From contig NW_004457642.1 in the NCBI RefSeq assembly GCF_000203815.1, positions 744,001 to 808,000 of the forward strand: a stretch of 64,000 nucleotides of DNA. The letters are read 5' to 3'. Made by a program: the position numbers and the translations under genes. Shown in pieces: positions 50,701 to 60,744 of this stretch. Below the pieces are notes generated by a model. That model did no database searches, had not been told where the DNA came from, and saw only the letters and a program-made list of their open reading frames with translations. The DNA comes from Cavenderia fasciculata (lineage: Eukaryota > Evosea > Eumycetozoa > Acytosteliales > Cavenderiaceae). Each line of letters opens with the position of its first letter. Within the stretch, counting starts at the first letter, position 1.

Positions 50701-52535
50701 AAGAGAAACATATAAGAGCAAAGAGAGATTTTTATCACTCTGGAATGTGTAGAAGGCGCCGAAGCAAATGGAAAGTTATGAGGGAAAACAACCGTGGCAA
50801 TTATCTTTATATCGGAATTGATCCTGGAAGGTCAAAATGCACGATTGTAGACTCTATGAATCGTGCTCGAGTGGTTTCAGTGGCATCTTATTACAACCTC
50901 ATGGGCACTGACCGTCTTCTGGCAAGACAACAAAACTACAAAAAGACCCCGGTCCTGTCCAAATTTGAAAGTGGATTGCCAACCTATAATACCTTTGGTA
51001 AGTGTTATTTTAAATATTCATTGTCTATACCACCTATATATTATAATATTAATATTTATAAACTAACTTTTTTTTTAATTCCTAGATACTTTATTCAATG
51101 TAGAATCTGTATTGAGACGAATAGAGTATGAAAGAATTACCCATAGGGATCAATGTCGTCTTTATTCCCAAGTAGTGACGTCCTATACGTTTCAGACCAT
51201 GGACAAGAACAGGAACATTGACAAGAAGCGCGCCCAATATGCCTATGCAAAGAGCTTTGTACCACCAACAACAATCCCGAAAAATAGAATAGTGATTTGT
51301 ATGTTTTTTTTATTTCTTCAAACCATTTATTATTATTTGTTATTAATCTTCTTTCTTTTTATAGATATTGGAGGGTCTGATTTTTTCCGTGGATCCCGAG
51401 GTGGTGGTAGAACTGGTTGTACATCAAAGACACTACTCAGACTGTTTTTGAATATGGGTTACAAGGCACGTCTTGTCAATGAATTTAATACCTCCAAAGT
51501 ATGTGTGTTTTAATAATTGAATTTTTAGATCAACCCTCGAAATGGCCATTCATTAATATTTTTTTTTCCAAGATTCATAATGCATGTGCCTCCAAAATTC
51601 ATTCTACCAACAACAACAAGTTCCTAGAAAAAGCTAAACACCAAAAGGTTAAAAATGTGTTGCCAGAATCTTTTGAAAAGACCCATGTTGTTGGTGCACC
51701 CATATCCTCCACGTTTTCAGACAATGGTGTTCGTTGGCAAGGAAAGGATTCCAAGTTATGTGATGGTTGCAAATTGACTGATTACAATTGTCAATGCTCC
51801 AAGGCTCAATTGGCGGACAAAGAGAATGATTCAACTCTGAAAGTGTCTCAATTGGCAGATGATATGAATGAAACTCTAAAAGTATTCATATCACTTGAAA
51901 ATACTTCACCCTCTCCAACTATGCTATTGGAATCCCTTTTCTCTTTAAGCAAAAAGACTGTCAAGGAGTTGATAGAGTTTTGCAATCTAAACTCTATCAA
52001 ATACTATCAACAAGAAGAGCCAACCAAAGGGAAAAACAAAAGAGGTTCTCACAAGGATAGTAAGGGTGGTGCTACCAACAGCAAAAAGGACCAACTTATC
52101 AACGCTATCATCAAGTTTAATTTTGAAAAACAAAAAAGGGATGCTAGCAAAAATAAGAAAAAGAGGTCAAAATCGTCATCAACTACTAATGATCGTTGTA
52201 AGGACCAAGATCAAAGCAATAGTCAAAAGGATGGGAACAAGTCTACAAGCAACTCTGTTTCGACCCACGATTATGGTTTTGGTAAGTCTCTTTGTGATAG
52301 TCAGATCAAAGATCTCTGGAAGTCAAAGAACCCAAATGCGACAGAAATGCCATTTAAAACTAAATGGCAATGGCTATATTGTCCAGTTTGTGATCATTTC
52401 TTCAACAGAGACTCGAGCGCTGCAAAGAATATTCTCTTATTGGGAATCTTACACCAAACCGCAGATTACAGGCCATGGATTTATCGTCCTTTACCTGCCG
52501 ATATCGTGCATATTGGGAGGGTAGACACGACCTAG
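44760..52535 (+). CDS. Fanzor-type (eukaryotic TnpB-like) RuvC nuclease, very large
   Basis: Ten exons are proposed: 44760-44905, 45056-45260, 45340-45737, 46755-47139, 47240-47431, 47502-48589, 48670-50997, 51086-51298, 51365-51498 and 51573-52535, about 2,017 residues. Phases agree everywhere except one unexplained +1/-1 change inside exon 3 (near 45.6 kb), so this copy may be inactive or misread there. RuvC-I is YIGIDPGRSKCTIV (Asp at 50820). RuvC-II follows GGSDFFRGSRGGGRT and lies in VNEFNTSK (Glu at 51481). RuvC-III is FFNRDSSAAKNILL (Asp at 52410). Zinc-ribbon Cys pairs are LCDGC and YCPVC. Fanzors are RNA-guided DNA nucleases of eukaryotic transposons and some viruses. The long N-terminal part, with Ser/Thr repeats, an Asp run and another Cys pair set (CANC, CEQC), is not recognised. 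The ATG at 44760 is tentative. Confidence 0.8.
46052..46566. repeat. Diverged tandem repeats inside a 1-kb intron
   Basis: Three copies (about 46052-46165, 46331-46453 and 46459-46566) share cctcttttac, accatttctt, gcaccacccatct and cattgttgg-like pieces. They fill much of intron 45738-46754, which is over ten times the usual intron length here. Confidence 0.7.
47755..47904 (+). repeat. 30-bp coding tandem repeat, five units
   Basis: Five 30-base units encode DVTISPSSSS-type decapeptides in the Fanzor-type protein, just before a basic KKKRGRPRS stretch that could be a nuclear localisation signal or AT-hook. Confidence 0.9.
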
Positions 52536-52815
52536 TTAACCTTAACAGGGCCTTCCTGCATAAATATGAAAGTCCCCCCCCCAGCTGTAAGTTATTAGAT
52601 AGAAAATATAATGTTGATCTCAATTTACTGATTTTCCCCTTTTTTTCTGTACTTTGTCTTTTTTTTTTACTTTGTCTGTTTTTTTTTTCTTTCCTCAATT
52701 CAAAATAAAAGTTCAAATAGTGTGATGTTCTAATATTCTAATATTCTAATATTCTAATATTCTAATATTAGATAGTATAAAAAGTAGTACTTTATTTATT
52801 ACTACTACATGCAAG
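52536..52815. other. 3' flank of the Fanzor-type gene
   Basis: This includes a C-run at 52576-52583, T-rich tracts and an 8-bp ttctaata tandem repeat (52728-52769). No gene. In Fanzor loci the guide RNA usually overlaps the 3' end of the gene and extends into the flank, so this is the place to look for one. Confidence 0.4.
52728..52769. repeat. ttctaata tandem repeat
   Basis: About five copies of an 8-bp unit, just downstream of the Fanzor-type gene. Confidence 0.9.
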
Positions 52816-52916
52816 TATCAAAAGTGTTTCCCAACTTTTTCTGACATAATTTGAATCAATAGACTAATATGATTCCACTGGACTGTGTAGATGTTGGTGA
52901 TTGTTCTTTCCAGGAT
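52816..52916 (+). pseudogene. Partial copy of NlpC/P60 intron 2/exon 3 (copy B)
   Basis: A more diverged version of copy A (39971-40081), in the same order: tatcaaaagtgtttcccaac, then agactaatatgatt, then atgttggtgattgttctt. It lies in the same orientation as copy A and the parent gene and has no coding potential of its own. Confidence 0.7.
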
Positions 52917-53086
52917 CCATTAATATCTTTTTAGAAATTAAATTGATTGATTGATTGATAAAAGTGATGATGATCTATTTTTCAAGACTATAATAATAAA
53001 AGATTAATAATAGTATTATACAATTATTATTATTTATAGAGATGTTATTTTATTGGACTTGTTAATTTACATTTCTTTCTGAAAAT

Positions 53087-53959
53087 TTACATGATCATCT
53101 CCTTGCCCCAACAAGACACAGAGATTGTGAAATCAAGATTTCTAACATAATGAATCCAACCAAGAGGGATGAATAACATTTCACCTTGGTTGAGGTTAGA
53201 GTCATAGACAGTTTCCAATTGTTGGAATGCTGGATGTTGTTGGATTGGTTGACCAATGTTGTCTTGTTCGTCTATGGAGATATCCATGTCTTGGTGAGCA
53301 GTGACAAGTTTCTTGGATTGAGTTGGATCAACCATGACAATCTTTTTGGCACCACGAATAACACATACCAAGTTGTCACCGGTATCACAGTGCATCTTGG
53401 TAACAGAGTCCTTTGATCCAATAAAAGCACCACGAACAATCATATTATGTATATCGGTATTAAAGAATGTTTGACTCTTTACATCATCACTCAATTGTGG
53501 GAATTCATCCAATAATGAAAAATTACGTAGATAAGGTTTCTCTGTTGTTGATGCTAAACAAAAAAAAAAAAAGAATAAATAATAATAATAAATAATAGTT
53601 TGTTAATAATTGTAATAATAAAGTATCTTTTACTCTATCTATCCTATCCATACTATAATATACTATACTATGTACATACTTTTATCACCCCAATTATTAT
53701 TGACAGCATTATCAATGTATTTAGAGAATGGAAGTTTATGAATATCAGACATTGAACCAAAGGTACACATATCGACATCTACAAGCTTATCACCAACCAA
53801 ACCAACCAAGAATTCATTTGTCCATTTATTAATAGCAGTCCAATCCTTTGCAAGGTTGCTAAAGATGACTGGTTTGTTATCCTTTAAGTATTCATAGAAT
53901 CTTTCTTTGGTGATACTTGTACAATCGTCTCTATCAATGTTTGTTATTTGAATTGCCAT
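53087..53959 (-). CDS. JmjC/cupin-8 family Fe(II)/2-oxoglutarate oxygenase
   Basis: Exons 53959-53680 and 53553-53087 join in phase 1 to give 248 residues. JmjC/cupin_8 proteins hydroxylate proteins or demethylate them with Fe(II) and 2-oxoglutarate. The sequence has KPVIFSNLAKDW near the N-terminus, the metal-binding HxD in TKMHCDTGDNLVCVIRG, the phrase KKIVMVDP, and the distal His in MLFIPLGWIHYVRN. Its short length with no extra domains fits the small hydroxylase-like group rather than chromatin demethylases. The substrate is unknown. Confidence 0.88.
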
Positions 53960-54384
53960 TGTTATAGTTATAATTTAATCTTTGTTGATAATTAAAATGA
54001 ATCAATTAAGTTGAAGCATTTTATACACTCTAGAAGTTAAGATCTAGATTCAAAGTTTCATTCAACAAAAAATAATAAATTGAATGATCTGAGAGATCAA
54101 CCCTCACACTCCAAAACTTTTGTTTCTCCCAAAAAAAATCAAAGAATTAAAAGGTCAGCTGCACCTCACTCTACTCTCTCTCTTTATTAATGTTTCAATT
54201 AATTGAAAAGGTAGAATAAATAAATAAATAAATCTATTGACTTTCAAACCAGAAAGGAGTTGGAAGTAGTAGATCTGTTGTCGACGTAGTTTTCGAAAGG
54301 TGAACAAGTAGAAACTAACTAGCAAGTATTCTATAATTACAAAAAAAGAGATATTTATATATTTATTGGCAAGTTGTGTAACCA
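53960..54384. other. Intergenic region
   Basis: Upstream region of the JmjC gene and 3' flank of the GPI-type gene, AT-rich with an AAAT run near 54215-54232. No gene seen. Confidence 0.5.
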
Positions 54385-55167
54385 TTAATGATTAACAATC
54401 ATCAAAGTCGAAAGTAATGATAATATGATCATTACAATCATATTACTATTGTCTGTTGATTTGGAAGAGGCAGCAGCATCACTTTCAATATCGGCGTTGA
54501 CATGTGCTTCAGTGTCTCCAATACCTGGAATATCACCTTCAAATTGACCATGCATACCAAGTGTGGTAGAGATACCAGAGATAAACGTTGGATCGAGTGT
54601 GGATGTTAATACGATGGTTCCTTTTGGTTCATTGCCAGATTCACCATTACCTCCAGCAGCATGATGAGTGACAGTGGCAGTGGTCGATGCTTTTGGTGCT
54701 CCACTCAATACTCCACTACTACCACTACCACTACTAGATGTTAAAGGGTGACCTGAAGAGAAGTAAGATGGGGAAGTGATAGTCTCTTCAAATGAAGTTA
54801 AACCTTCTGGTGGAGGTGGTGGTGGAGTTGCATGTTGATTTGAACTTGAAGAAGAAGAAGAAGACCCACCTGTAATTGCAACAGGGTTCCATGATGGTAT
54901 ATCTGAATCTATATCACCTAAAACATCACCTTGTTCTTGGTCTGCTGCCAATACCTCTTCAATCTCTTCTATCGTTTGATCAATGTGTTGGATTTGTGGT
55001 TGTTGTGGTTGTTGTTGTAGTAATTCAACAGATAATTGATTATTATTATTATTATTATTATTATTAATTTTTAATGCAGTTACATATGGCCTACGATGTC
55101 TATTATCAGTAGTGACTAACAATACTGTTAATATTAAAATGAATAATTGAATTTTATTCATTTCCAA
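54385..55167 (-). CDS. Probable GPI-anchored low-complexity surface protein
   Basis: A single-exon gene of 260 residues (258 if the second Met, two codons in, is used). A hydrophobic N-terminal signal (IQLFILILTVLLVTT) and a hydrophobic C-terminus (MIVMIILSLLSTLMIV) after a small-residue stretch (SDAAASSKS) suggest a GPI anchor. The body is low-complexity: runs of Asn, Gln, Ser and Pro, then GTIVLTSTLDPTFISGISTT and a Gly/Asp-rich segment. No known domain is recognised. It is probably a cell-surface or wall-like protein of developing cells (inference). Confidence 0.75.
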   Translation of the reverse strand: MEMNKIQLFILILTVLLVTTDNRHRRPYVTALKINNNNNNNNNQLSVELLQQQPQQPQIQHIDQTIEEIEEVLAADQEQGDVLGDIDSDIPSWNPVAITGGSSSSSSSSNQHATPPPPPPEGLTSFEETITSPSYFSSGHPLTSSSGSGSSGVLSGAPKASTTATVTHHAAGGNGESGNEPKGTIVLTSTLDPTFISGISTTLGMHGQFEGDIPGIGDTEAHVNADIESDAAASSKSTDNSNMIVMIILSLLSTLMIVNH

Positions 55168-55783
55168 CTATTATTATTTATTATTTATTATTATACTTAT
55201 TATTATTTTAATCCAACAAATTTTGTCCAATAAATTATCTCTACCCAACAACAACTACAACAAAACAAATAATAATAAATAATAAATAATAAATAATATA
55301 ATACTATTTCCGAAAAATAAATCAATTTATATTAATAATATAAATTACCTCCATTGACAAAAATTAATTTAGTTTGTTTTAGTAGTATCATTGTATACTA
55401 AATTGATATTCTATATCACTTTTTTATGACTGACTATAGTATATACAAATCTAGTGGGGTTAAAAAATATATTTACGAGTGGTAAACATCTTTATTTTTC
55501 CAACTTTAAAAACAATTACTCGATTGATACAGATATCTGTCTGTCCATCTTATCTATCTACTAATCTTTGTTACTTTATAGTTCAAAATCAATATATATA
55601 ATTCATTATTATTCGAATGAAATAAATAATTTTAATATTATTATTTGTTTTGAGTTTTGTATTTTTTGAAGTTCGCGTTTTGTTGAAACTATTTTGTTGT
55701 TGAATGAGCACATTGTAGAAGAATCAAAAGATAGATCATTCATTCATTCATTTATTTAGTAGTAGTAGATAGTGGTTAGTAGG
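55168..55783. other. Divergent promoter region
   Basis: AT-rich DNA between the GPI-type gene (-) and the CPSF73 gene (+), with AAT repeats and a short CATT repeat near 55739-55752. No gene seen. Confidence 0.5.
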
Positions 55784-57891
55784 ATGAGTCATAAGAGAAG
55801 TTATAATGTCACATCGGGTGGAGGAATAGTAAATATAGGTGATGCTGAAGAGGATGATATCTTGCAGATCATGCCAATAGGATCGGGTAGTGAAGTAGGT
55901 AGATCATGTGTACTACTCAAATATAAAGGAAAGACTATCATGTTTGATTGTGGTGTACATCCTGCTTACTCTGGTCTATCTAGTTTACCTTTCTTTGATT
56001 CTATTGAACTTTATTGTAATATAGATGATATCGATTTATTGTTGGTTAGTCAGTATGTTGTACTATAATATATAATATATATACAAAGATGTATAATATA
56101 GGTTCTCTAATGTTTGTTTCTTGTTTCTTTGTTTAGTTTTCATTTAGATCATGCAGCAGCAGTACCATACTTTGTTCAAAAGACAGATTTCAAAGGAAAG
56201 GTATATATGACACATCCAACCAAGAAGATTTACAAGGTATTGCTTTCGGATTATGTCAAAGTTAGTAATATATCAGTGGCAGAGGATATGCCATTCGATG
56301 AACAAGATTTAAATGCAAGTCTTCCCAAGATTGAACATATCAACTATCATCAAAAGATTGAACACAATGGTATCAAATTCTGTTGTTACAATGCAGGTCA
56401 TGTGTTGGGTGCAGCCATGTTTATGGTTGAAATTGCCGGTGTACGTATTCTGTATACCGGTGATTTCTCGAGACAAGAAGATCGTCATTTGATGGGTGCA
56501 GAGTCACCTCCTGTCGATGTAGATGTACTCATTATCGAGAGTACCTATGGTGTGCAGGTACATGAGCCTCGTCTCGAAAGAGAACGTCGTTTTACAACCT
56601 CGATTCATGAAATTGTTCGTCGTGGTGGTCGTTGTCTCATTCCTGTATTTGCTTTGGGTCGTGCTCAAGAATTACTTTTAATTCTCGATGAGTATTGGAT
56701 AGCTCATCCTGAACTACATGGTATTCCAATTTATTATGCTAGTGCACTTGCTAAAAAGTGTATGAAGGTTTATCAAACCTATATTCAAATGATGAATGAA
56801 GTATGTCAATCAAACAACAAACAAAAAGATACAATCAAACACAAAGTATCATATTTTTATTAACCTCTTCCTCTTCTATTTCTTTTTCTATTTTATTTTT
56901 TAGAGAATTAGAGCACAATTTGCAGTATCAAATCCATTTATATTTAAACATATTAAAGATATTAATGGTATTGATAATTTTAATGATAATGGACCATGTG
57001 TATTTATGGCAAGTCCTGGTATGTTGCAAAGTGGTTTATCACGTCAATTGTTTGAGAGATGGTGTAGTGATCGTAGAAATGGTGTGGTCATTCCAGGTTA
57101 CTCTGTCGAAGGTACATTGGCCAAACATATCATGTCTGAACCGAGTGAGATTACTCGTTTGGATGGTATCAATGTACCGTTGAATCTGTCGGTCACTTAT
57201 GTATCGTTTTCTGCTCACTCTGATTTCCTTCAGACCAGTGAGTTTATCCAAGACATTCATCCTCCACACATTGTATTGGTGCATGGTGATGCCAATGAAA
57301 TGTCTCGTCTCAAACACTCGCTCGTCTCCAAATTCAAGACCGTCAATGTCATGACACCAAAGAATTCAATGAGTGTTCGTATGGTATTCAAGCCACAAAA
57401 GGTGGCCAAAATCGTTGGTGAAATGGCCAACTCTGCACCTGCCAATGGTACATCTGTCCAAGGTCTTTTGGTCATCAAAGACTTCACTCACACTATCATG
57501 GCACCTGGTGATCTTCAAAATTTCACAAATCTCAAAACAAACATTATCAAACAAAAAATGACTATTCCCTTTGCCCAAAATTATTTATTATTAAAAAGTA
57601 CAATTCAACAATTATATGATGATGTAAAAGAACAAGAATCAATTAATAATAATAATAATAATAATAATCCAATTTTAAAGGTAAAAAAAAAACAAAAACA
57701 AAAAAGAAAACAAGACTAACTATCCTTTTTTAATTTAGATTTATAATTCAATTATAATTACATTATTTGCACCAACTCATGTTATTATTGAATGGGAATC
57801 AAATCCAGTTAATGATATGATTTCAGATTCAGTTATAGCTTTAATTTCACAAATTGAAACCAACCCATTTAGTTTAAGAGTTGGTGAAATG

Positions 57892-57922
<31 letters not shown>

Positions 57923-58468
57923 GCGATACTGAACCAATCAATAATGGAAATGGTCAAACAATTAAAGTAAAAAAGGAAAAATCAGATGATCAAGAAGAAG
58001 AAGAAGAAGATGAAGAACAAGATGTAATGATCATGACAAAATCAAGAAAACAAAGTCAAAAGATTGAAATGATTACAGAAGTTAAGTCTCTATTAGAACA
58101 TCAATTTGGCCCAATGCAACCAGATTCTGATAATCCATTAATACTTTTATTTAATTTGGATGATAAAAATGCTTCAATTCATTTAGAGGATTTGGTATGT
58201 AATCATAATCATTTATATAATAATTAAAGACTGATTCTATTTATTAACCAAATTTGTATTTTGTATATTATAGACTGTTGAATGTGCAGATAGTGAATTA
58301 AAACAATATTTAGAAAATTCAATCAATCGAATTAAACTAGCAGTACATCCAATTGCATTTTCAAACATTTCAACCCCCGATGATGATAATAATAATAATA
58401 AATCTCTCATACCTGTTACCAGTACCGACAATGGTAACAGTAGTACTATTGTAAATGGTAGTAGTTAA
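55784..58468 (+). CDS. cpsf3: Cleavage and polyadenylation specificity factor, 73 kDa subunit
   Basis: Exons 55784-56052, 56137-56800, 56904-57680, 57739-58194 and 58274-58468 total 2,361 nt, or 786 residues. CPSF73 is the metallo-beta-lactamase/beta-CASP endonuclease that cuts pre-mRNA before polyadenylation. Evidence includes [21 protein letters not shown], the metal motif [13 protein letters not shown] formed across the first intron, [41 protein letters not shown] and the beta-CASP phrases [14 protein letters not shown] and VSFSAHSDF. The C-terminal domain is present but carries Asn and Glu/Asp runs (near residues 590-670). The ATG at 55784 gives the expected N-terminus. Confidence 0.96.
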
Positions 58469-58485
58469 AAAACTCCATTCTTCAC

Positions 58486-58560
58486 AAAACAAAACAAAAC
58501 AAAACAAAACAAAACAAAACAAAACAAAACAAAACAAAACAAAACAAAACAAAACAAAAC
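58486..58560. repeat. (AAAAC)n pentanucleotide repeat
   Basis: Fifteen exact units in the 3' flank of cpsf3. Confidence 0.95.
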
Positions 58561-58565
58561 AAAAA

Positions 58566-59161
58566 CACCCAACAAATCTTTATTCCCTTTCCTTGCTTGT
58601 CACGATGTGCACATGTGAGGATACTGTTTTGAAACCTTGAAAGGTTGTAATTCAAGAATAATAATAATATTTTCGAAATGAAATAAAAAATTCCCCCAGA
58701 AGTATCATGCTTGAGCTTGTTCTATTATACTCTTTTCTAAAGATCTCTTCCCAACTCATCTCGTGACATGTATGAAGCAGTGGGAGGGAACAAATATCAA
58801 GATTGCACACGAGTTAAGATAACCTTGTGATAGAAAACGTGTTGACAGTTTACAAGGAGCTTTGGATTTGGTTTGGGCATTGTTTTTTTGCTCCACGTGC
58901 AGCTGTGATCTTCAATTCAAAGATAAGATGAAGATGTACAGGTGTCCTGGACAGGGACCTACAAACAAACACATTTGTGCACTTGGTTCAATTATTACTA
59001 TTTCTATAATAACAGAACACGTGGATTCAAAACAATTGCACAGACAACACTTTCATACCCAACCAAGTCAACTATAAACAGTATAAATACATAGAGACCC
59101 TCAATCAATCATGCCAAATCATTAGTTGTAATTTATTAACCAAACAAAACAAATTCAAATT
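58566..59161. other. Intergenic region with TATA-like element
   Basis: Less AT-rich than most gaps. A short open frame with paired cysteines (CSTCSC, around 58895) is not supported as a gene. A TATA box (tataaatac, 59082-59090) sits ~80 bp before an ATG at 59162, whose short open frame (MAIDKMT...) runs into a GTAAGT or GTAAGA donor. Confidence 0.45.
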
Positions 59162-59262
59162 ATGGCAATCGATAAAATGACAGTAAGAAATGGTAAGTAT
59201 ATCACTTTATACACAGATGTACAAATAAATAAACAAATAAATACATAACTGACATTGTATTA

Positions 59263-59263
59263 T

Positions 59264-59303
<40 letters not shown>

Positions 59304-59304
59304 T
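59263..59304. repeat. (TTTC)n microsatellite
   Basis: About ten units immediately past the 3' end of the minus-strand gene remnant. Confidence 0.9.
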
Positions 59305-59309
59305 GTTTC

Positions 59310-59880
59310 TTTAAAGCTTGTCCATTTCCAGTTGTATTGTACAAAGTAACTGTGGCCGGGGATTGATTGATCTGCTTGATGGTCCACATCTTGTCTGTCC
59401 ATTGGTCCGGAAGATCGTCAGAGGCCAAGTACATTCCATTGGTTCCGAGAATCGAATAGGATAAATATCTTTTCGTTTGGGTACCATCTTTAGATTTGAC
59501 AATGTTGTAAATCCCGACATCGTATCCACCATCAGTGGAGAGAGGTGAGGCTGTCCAAAACTCGGGTACTTCCAATGGGTTGTAAGGAGATTGAGAACCA
59601 GCACCAGCAACCTTGAACAGATTGGTTTCTAAACTTTACAAAGTAAGTGGACTTGTATTGATCGAGATTTGGAATTGAATAGACATAGGTTGGTGGTAAA
59701 TCACCTGTTACAAAGGAATAAAAGTCAGGGACCACTTGTCCGTTATCCTTTTCTAAAAAATAAAGTAATATATGAAATAATAAATAATCAAACTTTTCAA
59801 AGTAATGAATGATATAATTAATATGTATACATACCAATTTTGAGTCTCCACCATGCTGGATGAGCTAAAAAAGATTGATA
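59310..59880 (-). pseudogene. Unrecognised gene, frame-disrupted
   Basis: Minus-strand coding sequence: a short exon (HPAWWRLKI) near 59850, an intron with GTATGT donor, then exon 59757 downwards (KDNGQVVPDFYSFVTGDLPP, YVYSIPNLDQYKSTYFVKF). Near 59620 the frame changes and continues as VAGAGSQSPYNPLEVPEFW, YLSYSILGTNGMYLASDD and QWTDKMWTIKQI, ending around 59310. Upstream pieces such as PMEGAEIDKALFGGTEPL (60075-60150) may belong to it. The repeated aromatic/Gly pattern recalls beta-trefoil or fascin-like folds, but I cannot name the family. Confidence 0.5.
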
Positions 59881-60089
59881 AATTTTAAAAAAAATAAAAA
59901 ATAAAAAGATTAAGTAAAAAGGAATAAAGTTTGTAACAACCTTGTTCCTATTTGCATACGTACGTGGAGAAAGAGAAAATTTGTAGGCTAAATGATAGAT
60001 TAGATAGAAAAAGAAAAAGAAAAAGAAAAAGAATTAGCGATGTTGTTTTATTAAAAACTATTTTTGGACCTGCAATTGCATAGCATAGT

Positions 60090-60744
60090 GGTTCTGTACC
60101 CCCAAACAGTGCTTTATCTATCTCTGCCCCTTCCATGGGAGTTGATGTTAAACCACTCGACAGTTCATATTCACAAAATGTAAGTAAAAAAAAAAAAAAA
60201 AAAAAGGAATAATCAACTTTATTATTTAATACATTCATTTTATACATTTATCGTATTATTTATTTTAGTGGATTGTCGAGACTTTTACTTGTGATATTAC
60301 AAACTATCCAGCTGACAAACCATTCTATTTGACATTTGCAAGACTGTATTGCCAATGTTTTATGATTTCGACAGTCACAAGATTGAATTTGATTACTTTG
60401 ATAAACAAGCCTGGACTTTGGAGACAGTCGTTATCGCCGATACAACCATGTTCCGTTTGAAGGCATATGGTATCGCTGGTGATAAATATCTTGTTTACGA
60501 TGAACCAACAAACAGTGTTACACTCGGTCAAAAGGATGGTGAGAGTGAAATCTTTAGTTTTACTACAATTGACCATTCGGCTGGATTTACCATCGTCAAT
60601 CGTAAAGCCATTCAAGTTCATGGATTGGATGGTGGTCACGGATATGAAGACGTCAGACTCTGCTATAAAGATGGTAATCTTGGATTTTACAAAAAATCAG
60701 CCCTACCTGATGATACACTTGCTTTGTGGGTTACCTTTTTCTAA
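60090..60744 (+). pseudogene. Unrecognised gene, 3' portion, frame change
   Basis: Plus-strand exon ~60090-60179 (GSVPPNSALSISAPSMGVDV) ends at a GTAAGT donor; the next exon starts at 60270 (WIVETFTCDITNYPADKPFY). Around 60335-60350 the frame shifts, and MFYDFDSHKIEFDYF, GDKYLVYDEPTNSVTLGQKD and DVRLCYKDGNLGFYKKS follow to a stop at 60744. A likely first exon at 59162 (MAIDKMT) would have to skip the opposed gene remnant at 59310-59880. It resembles that remnant in style but not clearly in sequence. The function is unknown. Confidence 0.45.

Noticed and set aside
44760-52535. A possible viral origin of the Fanzor-type gene, since some giant viruses carry Fanzors.
   Set aside because: The gene has many host-style introns and no capsid, polymerase or other viral gene nearby.
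58862-59077. Open frame with CSTCSC suggesting a zinc finger.
   Set aside because: The cysteine spacing fits no known finger, and the frame ends inside the presumed promoter of the next gene.
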